Shown: positions 15,885 through 24,719, counted from the stretch's first letter. The stretch: 64,000 nt of DNA from Bartonella vinsonii subsp. vinsonii (GCF_902825235.1 NZ_CADEAJ010000007.1:1-64000), one strand, 5' to 3'. A program made the numbers and translations. The notes: generated by a model not told the origin, from the letters alone.

Positions 15885-16394
15885 CTATGCAGCTTTTACA
15901 ACAGATCTCTCTAAGACTCGCTTAGCTTCTTTTGTAACCGATTTATAATGTTCAAGTTCTTCTTTGATTTCATCTATTTTCAAAAGACGACTAAAGATGA
16001 TACCCATGATTTTAGGATAATTTGTCAAAACATATTGGCGAAGATAGTCAAAATTATCAAAGCGTGTATCATTATCAATCAATTGGTTTTTTAAATCATA
16101 GAAAGCTTTAACAAGTGCTTTTTTAAACGCACGCACCGTATCGTTGTTACGCATATAGGTCATGAGTAAAGTTGCTTGTGGTTCGTTGAGGATAGTAACT
16201 TCTCTTCTTTGTCTTCCACCTTTGGTTCCAAAGGGTAGCATTTCAAATGCGACCCTTCCAAATTCTTCAAAATCTTCAATATGTTGACGTACAAGCTGTA
16301 TAACTGTTTTATGTGTATTACCTACACCCTCTGCAATTTTTAAAGAGGTTGTGACAGCGATACTATCATTGTTGATTGTTACTAAATTGTTCAT
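15885..16394 (-). CDS. Rha-type phage regulatory protein with shared C-terminal domain
   Basis: Residues about 1-105 match the pRha regulatory domain (TTSLKIAEGVGNTHKTVIQL, FEEFGRVAFEMLPFGTKGGR, LNEPQATLLMTYMRNNDTVR, FKKALVKAFYDLKNQL). Residues about 108-169 are nearly identical to the end of the AntA protein at 1650-2180 (both contain YLRQYVLTNYPKIMGIIFSR). Two unrelated N-terminal domains on one C-terminal domain point to domain exchange between antirepressor genes. Start ATG is preceded by AAGGAG. It reads against the tail genes and lacks the structured leader seen at 1413-1644. Confidence 0.87.
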   Translation of the reverse strand: MNNLVTINNDSIAVTTSLKIAEGVGNTHKTVIQLVRQHIEDFEEFGRVAFEMLPFGTKGGRQRREVTILNEPQATLLMTYMRNNDTVRAFKKALVKAFYDLKNQLIDNDTRFDNFDYLRQYVLTNYPKIMGIIFSRLLKIDEIKEELEHYKSVTKEAKRVLERSVVKAA

Positions 16395-16528
16395 GATGAA
16401 CTCCTTGTTGTTAGACGTTTTTCATTGACATTTTTTATAAAAATGCCGAGTGCTGAAAAACACGGCAACAAGCCTCTCATTTTTCCCATTCATTTTCATT
16501 CACCACTTAATTTTAAGGAGCATAAAGT

Positions 16529-17920
16529 ATGGCAACAGGTTTTCTACACGGTGTTGAAGTTGTCGAGGTTGACGACGGCACCCGTCCCCTTCGCGCGGTT
16601 CAATCGGCAGTTATCGGTATTGTGGGTACAGCACCCGATGCAGATGAACAAGCCTTTCCTCTTAACACACCCGTTTTGGTAACAGGCTCTCTTTCACAAG
16701 CCGCTAAACTGGATAAAACGGGTAAGCGTCAAGGCACCCTACCCAATGCCCTTGATCTCATTTTCAAGCAAGTGGGTGCCATTGTTGTCGTCGTCCGTGT
16801 GAACGAAGGTGACAATGAAAATGCAACACCCACCAATGTTCTGGGCGGTGTGAACGCAAATGGCGCTTATGAAGGCGTCCATGCTTTGATTGGAGCACAA
16901 TCCATTGTGGGACAAACACCACGCATTCTCATTGCTCCAGGTTTTACACACAAACGCCCTATCAGTCTTAGCAAGATTGATGTGATAAACCAAGGAAGCG
17001 GTTACACTCAAGCAACTGTTAAAATTGCTGGCGGTGCAGAAGCAGAAGCAATCCTGAAAGATGGAAAAATAACTTCTATTGTCATTAAGGACAATGGCTT
17101 TGATTATCAAACCGCCCCAAATGTGACGATTGAAGGAGATGGCACTGGAGCGACAGCCAAAGCCGATATCAGTACAACCTCTAATCCTGTAGCGGCAGAA
17201 CTCATTGGTATTGCAGAGCGTCTGCGCGCTATTGTGGTGCTTGATGCACCCAATACAACCGATGAAGCAGCACTTAGCACAGCAAAGGATTTTGACTCCA
17301 AGCGCGCCATTATAGTTGACCCTTTTGTAAAGGTGAATCGTGGTGGAAAAATCCTAGAAGAACCAGCAAGTGCGGCAGTTGCAGGTGTCATTGCCAAAAC
17401 AGATTTTGCAAATGGTTTTTGGCATTCACCTTCAAACAAAGTGATCAATGGCATTGTTGGTATCTCGCGCCCAATTGATTTTTCCATTGGTGATAGATCA
17501 AGCCGTGCCAACCTTCTCAATGAACAAAACATTACAACAATTATTCGCGAAAATGGTTATCGTCTTTGGGGCAATCGCACCCTTTCAAGCGATACAAAGT
17601 TTGCTTTCTTATCGGTAGTGAGAACCGCGGATATGATCAATGACGCTATTTTGCGCGGGCATCTATGGGCGGTCGACCGCAATATCAAAAAAACCTACAT
17701 GCATGACGTGAGTGAAAGCGTCAATGCCTATTTGCGTGATTTAAAAGCACAAGGCGCCATTCTTGGTGGGCGTTGTACGCCTGATCCAGAGTTGAATACA
17801 GCAAGCGCTATTGAAGGCGGCAGAGTCTATTTCAATGTCGAATTCACACCAACAACACCAGCAGAACACATCACATTCCGTTCACGCATTGTCAATGATT
17901 ACTTAGAGGAGATTTTTTAA
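16529..17920 (+). CDS. Contractile tail sheath protein (P2 FI-like)
   Basis: Polymerises around the tail tube and contracts to drive injection. 463 residues with the usual N-terminus (FLHGVEVVEVDDGTRPLRAV, SAVIGIVGTAPDAD) and C-terminal fold (LWAVDRNIKKTYMHDVSES, YFNVEFTPTTPAEHITFRSR). Residues about 151-214 are an extra Gly-rich module (INQGSGYTQATVKIAGG ... NGFDYQTAPNVTIEGDGTG) that interrupts the sheath fold, probably a surface decoration. ATG 16529 follows AAGGAG with suitable spacing. It overlaps the tube gene by one base (TAATG). Confidence 0.95.
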   Translation: MATGFLHGVEVVEVDDGTRPLRAVQSAVIGIVGTAPDADEQAFPLNTPVLVTGSLSQAAKLDKTGKRQGTLPNALDLIFKQVGAIVVVVRVNEGDNENATPTNVLGGVNANGAYEGVHALIGAQSIVGQTPRILIAPGFTHKRPISLSKIDVINQGSGYTQATVKIAGGAEAEAILKDGKITSIVIKDNGFDYQTAPNVTIEGDGTGATAKADISTTSNPVAAELIGIAERLRAIVVLDAPNTTDEAALSTAKDFDSKRAIIVDPFVKVNRGGKILEEPASAAVAGVIAKTDFANGFWHSPSNKVINGIVGISRPIDFSIGDRSSRANLLNEQNITTIIRENGYRLWGNRTLSSDTKFAFLSVVRTADMINDAILRGHLWAVDRNIKKTYMHDVSESVNAYLRDLKAQGAILGGRCTPDPELNTASAIEGGRVYFNVEFTPTTPAEHITFRSRIVNDYLEEIF

Positions 17921-18426
17921 TGACTATCCCCGTTTTACCAAGAGTTTTGAAATATTTTAACATTTTTGTTGATGGCATTCCCTATCAAGCAAAATGTGAA
18001 AGTGTGACGCTACCAAATTTAAGCTTGGTTGTTGAAAACTATCGCGGCGGTGGCATGGATTCGTCCATTGAGGTTGACCTTGGTCTTGAAACTCTCATCC
18101 TCACCATGACCATTTCTGATTGCTCTCCAGAGTTGATGTCCCTGTTAGGGCGCTCTGATGTCGACATTTCATTGCGCAGTTCAATGCAAGCGCAAGGCAC
18201 ACCAGCAGAAGGTGTTGTCATAACTATGAGGGGACTATGCAAAGGCTTTGAAATGGCAGAATGGCAACCAGGAAGCAAAGCAACATCCACTGCTACCTTC
18301 ACATTGCAGTATTTCAAATATGTCCAGAAGGATGTGGAAATTGTTGAGATAGACGTCCTCAACTTAATCAGAAAATTCAATGGCGTTAACCAATTAGCAG
18401 AACATAAAAACTTTTTAGGAATGTAA
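17920..18426 (+). CDS. Tail tube protein (P2 FII-like)
   Basis: 168-residue major tail tube protein that stacks into the inner tube (PRVLKYFNIFVDGIPYQAKC, LPNLSLVVENYRGGGMDSSI, MRGLCKGFEMAEWQPGSKAT). Size and pattern match the family exactly. It is translationally coupled to the sheath gene through TAATG and followed 2 nt later by gene E. Confidence 0.95.
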   Translation: MTIPVLPRVLKYFNIFVDGIPYQAKCESVTLPNLSLVVENYRGGGMDSSIEVDLGLETLILTMTISDCSPELMSLLGRSDVDISLRSSMQAQGTPAEGVVITMRGLCKGFEMAEWQPGSKATSTATFTLQYFKYVQKDVEIVEIDVLNLIRKFNGVNQLAEHKNFLGM

Positions 18427-18428
18427 AA

Positions 18429-18716
18429 ATGACAATACAAACAAGTATTACACATCAATTGCTTATCCCTGTTATCTTTGAAGGAAAAAAGCATACCACA
18501 ATCACTTTACGGCGTCCCAAAACAAAAGATGTGCAAGCAATTGATAAGAAAGAAGGTGTTGAACAAACAATCGCTATGGTTGCACGCCTTTCTGAATGGC
18601 CCCATGAAGCTGTTGGAGAACTCGATATTAATGATTTGTCGAGCATTGGGGAGATTTTAGAGTCTTTTATCAAGCGGCGGGACACCTCGACTGGGAAACC
18701 GCCGCTAAACTCATAG
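18429..18716 (+). CDS. Tail assembly chaperone E
   Basis: 95 residues similar to P2 gpE (ITLRRPKTKDVQAIDKKEGV, EQTIAMVARLSEWP, VGELDINDLSSIGEILESFI). In P2 and relatives a fraction of ribosomes shift by -1 near the end to make E+E', and the two forms chaperone the tape measure protein. Here the zero frame ends at TAG 18714-18716 after a short, unfamily-like tail (TSTGKPPLNS). The -1 frame holds the E' sequence. Confidence 0.85.
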   Translation: MTIQTSITHQLLIPVIFEGKKHTTITLRRPKTKDVQAIDKKEGVEQTIAMVARLSEWPHEAVGELDINDLSSIGEILESFIKRRDTSTGKPPLNS

Positions 18717-18826
18717 CCGATATTGCTCTCGTTTTTCATTGGTCCCTTTCAGACATGATGGAAATGGAACCGCAAGAGTTAATATTCTGGCGAAAACAAG
18801 CAGCAGAAAGGTATAAGACAAAATGA
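18635..18826 (+). CDS. Tail assembly chaperone extension E', read by -1 frameshift from E
   Basis: In the -1 frame relative to E, an open stretch runs from 18635 to a TGA at 18824-18826 and encodes GHLDWETAAKLIADIALVFH followed by WSLSDMMEMEPQELIFWRKQ, a typical E' sequence. It has no start codon or ribosome-binding site of its own, and its stop overlaps the ATG of the tape measure gene, as in P2. The slip must occur between 18635 and 18716. I see no canonical X XXY YYZ heptamer there; the only homopolymer runs are the T4 tracts at 18655-18658 and 18665-18668. Confidence 0.75.
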   Translation, partial: FVEHWGDFRVFYQAAGHLDWETAAKLIADIALVFHWSLSDMMEMEPQELIFWRKQAAERYKTK

Positions 18827-20889
18827 GTGAAAAAGTTGCTGATGCAAAGGTCAAACTGTCTCTTGAAGACAAACTCACCGCACCTCTTAAACATCTTCAA
18901 AAAAAATTTGATACATTGTCAAAAACGCTCTCACATAGATTGAGTATTCCTCGCTTTTCTGCTGCTGTCAAAAACATGACAAAAAGCCTTCATGGCGTTC
19001 AAAGTGCTCTTGGCACGGCGGCAAGCCGTGCTTCAGTCTTTACCGGTGTCTTAGGGCTTGCGGGTGGTGATCTTGTGGCAAGTGTAACCGCCCTCACCAT
19101 GAAAACCATGCATCTGGGGGATAGTCTTCACCACGCATCACGGCATTTGGGGATGAGTGTTACAGCACTTCAATTATGGGGTGATGCAGCCGATAATTCA
19201 GGATATTCTGCTGAACTCTTTCAACAATCCTTAGCAACTTTAAACAGGCATTCAGCACAAGCATATGCCGGACAAAAAAGAGGCATTATGGGGTTTGAGG
19301 CGCTTGGCATTTCTGTCAAAAACGCTTCTGGAAAACTCAAATCAAATTCCGTTTTGTTGGAAGAAATTACCGACAAGATGAGTAAGATGAAAAATCAAGC
19401 GCAAAGACAGCATATTGCCGCTCTACTGTTTGGTGGTGATGGCAAGGAAATGGCAGCCATGCTTGCGCAAGGGATGGCACCCATAAAAGAACTGTTTGCA
19501 AAAGCACGAAAAGGAAAATGGCTCATCGGTGCCGATGTTGCACGCTATGCAGCGGACTTAAGTGACAAAATGGGAGCTTTTAAGAAAAAAATAGGCGGTA
19601 TCGCTAGCTTTATTGGCGCACGCTTTATGCCCGTGATCAATGATATGATTGACGGTTTTTCTCGCCTGATTGATGAAAACCGTGATCTTATTCAAATAAC
19701 CGTTGCTGGGTGGGCAAAAACCTTAAGAAAAGTCTTTAATGATTTGCTTAATCCTACCTCTGATTTGAGAAAAGGCATCAGCGATCTCACAGAGAGAATT
19801 CAAGGCTGGTTTCAATGGATGGAGCCGTTGGTTGGTGAAATAACCCTCTTCAAGGTAGGGCTTGTGGCACTTGGTTCGTTCATTTTTGGTCCTCTCATCG
19901 CCGCATTAGCCGCAGCGGGAGCAGCGTTTGTCACACTTGGCTATACTATAATGACGACACCTATCGGTTGGCTAATTGGCGGTATTGCTGCCCTTGTTGT
20001 AGTCTATAAATATTGGGATAAACTCAATGGCTGGGTAGCCGCATCTTTAGCCGCAGTTGGAGTAGTTCTTATAGCTTCAGTTATTCCAGCAATAACTGCC
20101 GCTGCATCCTCTTTTATATCGTTTGGTATCGCAATCATGACCACTCCTATCGGCTGGATCATTGGCGGTATTGCTGCCCTTGTTGGAGCTGGATATTTGC
20201 TCTACAAAAATTGGGATACGGTAGTAAGCTTCATAAGCAACTTGTGGAATTTTTTTGCCAACTTATGCAGTAACATTTTCAGTAAACTCTTTACGCTCTT
20301 TAAAAACTTTTCACCACTCGCTTGGATTGCAAAAAAAATCAATGCATTGATTGAATGGTTGTTTGGGGTCGATTTAATGGAAGCTGGTGCTAATCTCATT
20401 GGTAGCTTGTGGGACGGCATCAAAAGCCAATGGAATGCTCTGTCTGAATGGTTTAGCGGCATGATAAGCAAATTAACTAGCTGGATGCCTAATTGGATGA
20501 AAAAAAAGTTAGGCTTTAATGTTTCAATCAACAAAACTTCAACGGAGACAATTAAAACCTTTACCGATGAAACCAATGCACGGGCAAAAAAAATGCTGGA
20601 TACAGTAGTGGTTACAAATACCCCGCCTGAAAAACGCAAGAGTGGTTTTAATACAAGTGTCGTTGAAACAGGACAAATGCAGGCAACAAATGAAGTGGGT
20701 GCCTTTAAAGCTCCAGAGCCCATTACGGTTCATAAACCCGTTGAAGTAGACGCCCGTGTAACCATTACAAATCTCAATATTTCAGTACCAAATGGTCTCA
20801 AGGACGAAATCAGAGACGCTGTCAATCAAGCACTTGAACGCTATGCAAAACAACAATGTTTAGCCATAGCCTCTAGCCTTTCGGATTAA
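18823..20889 (+). CDS. Tail tape measure protein
   Basis: 688 residues; sets tail length and helps open the inner membrane. The N-terminal 300 residues are mainly helical (KVKLSLEDKLTAPLKHLQKK, LGMSVTALQLWGDAADNSGY). The middle holds hydrophobic segments. The motif TTPIGW-x-IGGIAALV occurs twice (around 19950 and 20140), each time followed by a Tyr-Lys/Asn-Trp-Asp stretch, showing an internal duplication. A C-terminal region (VTITNLNISVPNGLKDEIRD) closes the protein. Start ATG overlaps the E' stop. Position E-E'-T matches P2. Confidence 0.92.
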   Translation: MSEKVADAKVKLSLEDKLTAPLKHLQKKFDTLSKTLSHRLSIPRFSAAVKNMTKSLHGVQSALGTAASRASVFTGVLGLAGGDLVASVTALTMKTMHLGDSLHHASRHLGMSVTALQLWGDAADNSGYSAELFQQSLATLNRHSAQAYAGQKRGIMGFEALGISVKNASGKLKSNSVLLEEITDKMSKMKNQAQRQHIAALLFGGDGKEMAAMLAQGMAPIKELFAKARKGKWLIGADVARYAADLSDKMGAFKKKIGGIASFIGARFMPVINDMIDGFSRLIDENRDLIQITVAGWAKTLRKVFNDLLNPTSDLRKGISDLTERIQGWFQWMEPLVGEITLFKVGLVALGSFIFGPLIAALAAAGAAFVTLGYTIMTTPIGWLIGGIAALVVVYKYWDKLNGWVAASLAAVGVVLIASVIPAITAAASSFISFGIAIMTTPIGWIIGGIAALVGAGYLLYKNWDTVVSFISNLWNFFANLCSNIFSKLFTLFKNFSPLAWIAKKINALIEWLFGVDLMEAGANLIGSLWDGIKSQWNALSEWFSGMISKLTSWMPNWMKKKLGFNVSINKTSTETIKTFTDETNARAKKMLDTVVVTNTPPEKRKSGFNTSVVETGQMQATNEVGAFKAPEPITVHKPVEVDARVTITNLNISVPNGLKDEIRDAVNQALERYAKQQCLAIASSLSD

Positions 20890-20894
20890 ATACC

Positions 20895-21275
20895 ATGATG
20901 TTAGCTTTGGACAGTTTTATTTTTTCGATTGAAACAGCAGCCTATCAAACACTTGATCTGTCTTATGGTGTGCCATGGGTGGAGCAAGGGCGTTTGGGGC
21001 GAAAGGCTGCTCTTCAATTGCCAGCTGTTGCAAATGCGGAATTTTCTTTAGCAGGAGTAATTTATCCAGATTTCAAAGGTGGTCATGGACAACTGGAATA
21101 TTTACGGCAAATAGCACATATGGGACCTCATATCCTTGTAACGGGTCAAGGCAAAATCTTAGGTAAGTTTGTCATTCTTTCCGTGGAGGAAAAGCAAAGT
21201 GTTTTTCATCATAATGGCACCCCCAAAAAACAAGAATTTACAGTAAAATTGAGAGAATATGGTGAAGACCTATGA
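20895..21275 (+). CDS. Tail protein U
   Basis: 126 residues of the P2 gpU family (LDSFIFSIETAAYQTLDLSY, GRLGRKAALQLPAVANAEF, GVIYPDFKGGHGQLEYLRQI, LGKFVILSVEEKQSVFHHNG). It acts in tail termination or assembly. ATG 20895 and ATG 20898 are both possible starts. The stop overlaps the ATG of gene X (ATGA). Confidence 0.92.
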   Translation: MMLALDSFIFSIETAAYQTLDLSYGVPWVEQGRLGRKAALQLPAVANAEFSLAGVIYPDFKGGHGQLEYLRQIAHMGPHILVTGQGKILGKFVILSVEEKQSVFHHNGTPKKQEFTVKLREYGEDL

Positions 21276-21496
21276 GTGATCTTTACAGGACCAAAGAAGG
21301 TGATATGGTCGATGCCATTTGCTGGAAATACTATGCCAAAGGTCAACAAGCGCTTGCTGTTGAACGTGTCTATGCGGCGAATTTAGGGCTTGCAGACTAT
21401 GGACCCATTTTAACAGCAGGCATCACAATAGTTTTGCCATCCCTCCCTTATCCCAAAGCCACACCCGTGATCAGAATTTGGGGTAGCAAATCATGA
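21272..21496 (+). CDS. Tail protein X (LysM-like)
   Basis: 74-residue gpX family protein with a LysM-like fold (YRTKEGDMVDAICWKYYAKG, VERVYAANLGLADYGPILTA, GITIVLP). Part of the tail tip or baseplate hub. It is coupled by overlapping start and stop codons to U upstream and D downstream. A diverged, frameshifted relative lies at 32768-33022. Confidence 0.92.
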   Translation: MSDLYRTKEGDMVDAICWKYYAKGQQALAVERVYAANLGLADYGPILTAGITIVLPSLPYPKATPVIRIWGSKS

Positions 21497-22797
21497 AACC
21501 TTTTTGCATGGTTCTGGCAAATGGAGAAGACATTACCAAAACGCTCATGGATTATGTTTTATCGATTGAAATTACCGATGAGGCAGAAGACAAGAGCGAC
21601 CGTATCACCATAGAGCTTGATGACCGTGCACGCGACAGTGATAATGGCTTTCTTGACATTCCTTTAATCGGGACAGTTATTTCCATAACACTTGGCTATG
21701 AAGGCCGAAAAAACCGCGATATGGGAGCCTATCTGATAGACGAAATCTCCGTGAGTAGTCCACCACAAAGCTTAAGTGTGACAGGGCGCGCCGCCTCCAT
21801 GAACACGTCTTACAGAACCCCAAAAAGCCAATCCTATCACCAGCAAACCCTTGGCAGTATTGTTCAAGAGATAGCGGAGCGTAATGGTTATAGTGCGAAG
21901 GTTGATCCTGCTCTTGCAAAAATCGTTGTGCGTCACATTGATCAAACATCAGAAAGTGATATGGCTTTTTCCACACGCCTTGCAGAGGAATATGATGCAG
22001 TAGCAAAGCCCGTTGATGGAAAACTTGTGCTCGCCAAACGGGGTGAAGGCAAAGCCATTACCGGTGAAACACTCCCTGTTGTTGTTATCCATGAGAAACA
22101 TTGCACCTCTTGGGATTTTAAATACAGCGCACGAGATGAAGCAGGTGCAGCAAATGGCTTAGAAACAGATGTGGGGGACGACCAAAAAGCTGCGGCTGAT
22201 GCACGAGAACCAGAAGAGATTGATGATGATGAAAACTTTATCCATATGGATGACAGTGACAGAGCAGAACCATCATCATCTGAATCGGAAAAAGCAGAAA
22301 AAGAATCTGAGCAAGAAGAAGACAAAGAGAAAAAAGGCGGTGTTCTTGCAGCCTATCATGATATCCGCAGTGGTGAAAAAAAAGAAGTCAAAGTTGGCAA
22401 CCCGCCATTTCATGAACTCAAATATACTTACCATAACCAATCAGAGGCTGTTGCGGCCATTGCTGGTTATCGCAATAAGTCATCACGCGGTAAGTCTTCT
22501 TTCTCATGTGATATTGGTGGTGATCCGTTTGTGCAAGCAGAAGCAAAGCTTGTTCAAGAGCCCCCTTTCCGCCCTTATATTCCAGCAGAATGGCGCATCA
22601 AAAGCGTCAAGCACAAACTTGATAAAACGGGTGGTTACACCACAAAAATAGAGTGTGAACTTTTTGATAAAGCACAGGAAGATGCGGCCGAGAACGTTGC
22701 AAACACAACACCAGACAAAGACGATACCCTTGATCCAAACGCTCCACCCAATGCATGCGATGAAGGCGAAGGCGTCATCCATATGGACAAGGATTAA
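21493..22797 (+). CDS. Baseplate hub / late control protein D
   Basis: Hub protein of the contractile tail, homologous to P2 gpD (VLSIEITDEAEDKSDRITIE, IGTVISITLGYEGRKNRDMG, DPALAKIVVRHIDQTSESDM, KHCTSWDFKYSARDEAGAAN). At 434 residues it is longer than typical members because of an acidic, low-complexity insert around residues 235-290 (EPSSSESEKAEKESEQEEDK). A FIHMDDSD motif begins the insert and a VIHMDKD motif ends the protein, so a short element seems to be repeated. It is the last tail gene. Confidence 0.9.
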   Translation: MKPFCMVLANGEDITKTLMDYVLSIEITDEAEDKSDRITIELDDRARDSDNGFLDIPLIGTVISITLGYEGRKNRDMGAYLIDEISVSSPPQSLSVTGRAASMNTSYRTPKSQSYHQQTLGSIVQEIAERNGYSAKVDPALAKIVVRHIDQTSESDMAFSTRLAEEYDAVAKPVDGKLVLAKRGEGKAITGETLPVVVIHEKHCTSWDFKYSARDEAGAANGLETDVGDDQKAAADAREPEEIDDDENFIHMDDSDRAEPSSSESEKAEKESEQEEDKEKKGGVLAAYHDIRSGEKKEVKVGNPPFHELKYTYHNQSEAVAAIAGYRNKSSRGKSSFSCDIGGDPFVQAEAKLVQEPPFRPYIPAEWRIKSVKHKLDKTGGYTTKIECELFDKAQEDAAENVANTTPDKDDTLDPNAPPNACDEGEGVIHMDKD

Positions 22798-22882
22798 TAT
22801 CAACTTTATGAAGTTTTTTTAGCAGAAGGTTATTTGTTGTGCCGTCCTGTTAATGCCTTTTAGGAAGGAGATCAATGAACAT

Positions 22883-23809
22883 TTACGATAGATATTTTTT
22901 CATCTGCAGCGCAATGGCTTTAATGACTGGAACAGATACACTATTTCCAAATTGGCGATAGGCTTGCGTATCAGATACTGGAATCTTATAGCTTTCAGGA
23001 AATCCTTGCAAGCGCGCTGCTTCTCTTGGAGTCAGTTTTCTAGGATTTTTATTATCCTGCATTATGAGTATTTCGCTCCCATCTTTGTAATAACGGGCAG
23101 AAAGTGTATTCGTGTATGGCGATTCCACGTTGAAAAGCCCGTAACCAAATCCCTTTCCTTTTAGTTTATTCAGAACCTTTCTTCGTTGATGTCCATGCCA
23201 AAGAGTATTGCTAATTGTATATTTTTCATCAACCTCATTATCTAAAATATCTCCCACCTTTGTTTTAATATTCATGGGAGATGGGAATTTAAAATCTATA
23301 GAATGATCTAAAAAACCAATGATGTATATGCGCTCGCGATTCTGAGGCACCCCAAAATCCCGTGCTTTTAAGATATCATAAAAAACTTTATAACCGCTTG
23401 ATTGTAAATGCTCTATAATACTAGAAAGGGTACGTCCCTTATCATGTCCCTTTAATTGCTTAACATTCTCTAATAAAAATGCTCGAGGCTTCCTATGTAA
23501 TAAAATTCTATTGATATCAAAAAATAAAGTTCCACGTGCATCCGCAAACCCCTTCTTCAAACCCGCTTGCGAAAAAGGTTGGCAAGGAAAGCCCGCTAAT
23601 AAAATATCATGCTCTGGTATTTCTTCTTCATTGATCTGAGTAATGTCTCCATGGACGTGATCGTTGTTAAAATTAAGCCGATAAGTTTGAATAGAGTATT
23701 TATCAATTTCCGATGTAAAAACACACTGGGCATTATCCAAGCCAAATGCAGATTCGAAACCCAAACGAATCCCTCCAATGCCGGCAAATAAGTCAATTAG
23801 TTTAAACAT
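22883..23809 (-). CDS. DNA (cytosine-5) methyltransferase of a type II restriction-modification system
   Basis: 308 residues with the C5-methyltransferase motifs in order: DLFAGIGGIRLGFE (SAM binding, residues 6-19), GFPCQPFSQAG (catalytic Cys76), ENV (114-116), QNRERIYIIGF, and the C-terminal RQFGNSVSVPV. It protects host DNA from the adjacent nuclease. The start lies 1 nt after the stop of the upstream nuclease gene, so the pair is one operon. It is inserted between tail gene D and the endolysin, on the opposite strand. Target specificity cannot be read from the sequence. Confidence 0.95.
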   Translation of the reverse strand: MFKLIDLFAGIGGIRLGFESAFGLDNAQCVFTSEIDKYSIQTYRLNFNNDHVHGDITQINEEEIPEHDILLAGFPCQPFSQAGLKKGFADARGTLFFDINRILLHRKPRAFLLENVKQLKGHDKGRTLSSIIEHLQSSGYKVFYDILKARDFGVPQNRERIYIIGFLDHSIDFKFPSPMNIKTKVGDILDNEVDEKYTISNTLWHGHQRRKVLNKLKGKGFGYGLFNVESPYTNTLSARYYKDGSEILIMQDNKNPRKLTPREAARLQGFPESYKIPVSDTQAYRQFGNSVSVPVIKAIALQMKKYLS

Positions 23810-23810
23810 C

Positions 23811-24719
23811 TTACTGATTTTTCCAATAATTAAACATCTCAGGTAGTTCTTTCAAAAAATATGTTTCAAAATCTATAACGCTGTGGTTATGCAATATTTT
23901 TTCTTGATTTTTAACTGTATTGAGTACGACGATAACAATGTTATGCTTGTTCATTTGTTCAATTTTATTTACAGAGATTTTATCATCAACTGTTAACAAG
24001 TGAATGTTAGGAACTTGAGACCTTGACTGTTCTTCAATAACTTCTTGCCAACGTTCACGCAAAGTAGTTTTCATTGTGCCAATAATAGCCTTATCGCGTC
24101 TTTTCTTAAAACACTTTATGCTCGGTAGAACTGAATCAACCATTTTACCCAAACCGGCTTTTTTAAATAGGTCTTTTCCAACTTCTTTTTGAGCATCGAA
24201 ACTGTAGCCAAAGTGATTATATAAAAAATAAATGATATCTTCAAATGTTTTTCCCGCACGTGAACGACGTGATTGTGTATTGCTAAGACACAATGCATAG
24301 ATATATGGAATAATTTTTCCTGCATATTGCCCAAAACAATTTATTAGCTGCTCGTTAAATTTGTGGGAATCGTGGATGTTAAGCTGAAATAATTTCAAAC
24401 TTAGTTCAGTAATAATTCTTTTAGGCATTTCAAACTGGTGGCTAATTTCCATCAAAATAGCAGAATTGAAAGCAGATTCTTGCTTTAACAATACGGAATA
24501 CGATAGTTCTCGCATATCAAAAATTGTCTTAGAAACTTCCTCTTTTTTGAGCAACTCATCTATAATTTGTTTATTTTCCTGTACTACTTGACTTACTATT
24601 TTATCCATAGGTGAAATCAGTTCACTTCTTTTTTTCTTGAGAAAGTTTCCGAAGCTTTTTTTTTCTTTCTCATCAAGCCCACAAAAATCTTCTAAGCTTT
24701 TGTATCCTATATCAGTCAT
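23811..24719 (-). CDS. Type II restriction endonuclease, EcoRII C-terminal-like
   Basis: 302 residues. The C-terminal half resembles the EcoRII-C nuclease domain: SRRSRAGKTFEDIIYFLYNH (Glu160), VDSVLPS (Asp195), IGTMKTTLRERWQEVIEEQS (Lys217, Arg221) and LLTVDDKISVNKIEQM. This arrangement suits a PD-(D/E)XK-type active site. The N-terminal half is helical with no recognised domain; EcoRII has an autoinhibitory effector domain there, and whether this one is equivalent is unknown. The nuclease gene is first in the operon, so methylase expression depends on read-through or an internal promoter. Confidence 0.82.
   Translation of the reverse strand: MTDIGYKSLEDFCGLDEKEKKSFGNFLKKKRSELISPMDKIVSQVVQENKQIIDELLKKEEVSKTIFDMRELSYSVLLKQESAFNSAILMEISHQFEMPKRIITELSLKLFQLNIHDSHKFNEQLINCFGQYAGKIIPYIYALCLSNTQSRRSRAGKTFEDIIYFLYNHFGYSFDAQKEVGKDLFKKAGLGKMVDSVLPSIKCFKKRRDKAIIGTMKTTLRERWQEVIEEQSRSQVPNIHLLTVDDKISVNKIEQMNKHNIVIVVLNTVKNQEKILHNHSVIDFETYFLKELPEMFNYWKNQ

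Noticed and set aside
5187-22797. Bartonella gene transfer agent (BaGTA) structural locus
   Set aside because: The gene order V-W-J-I-H-FI-FII-E-T-U-X-D and the contractile sheath fit a P2-type prophage tail, and the head genes expected in a gene transfer agent are missing.
22875-22961. 28-codon frame with a strong ribosome-binding site next to the methylase 3' end
   Set aside because: It is antisense to the methylase end and too short to call a gene; kept only as a hint of an insertion boundary.
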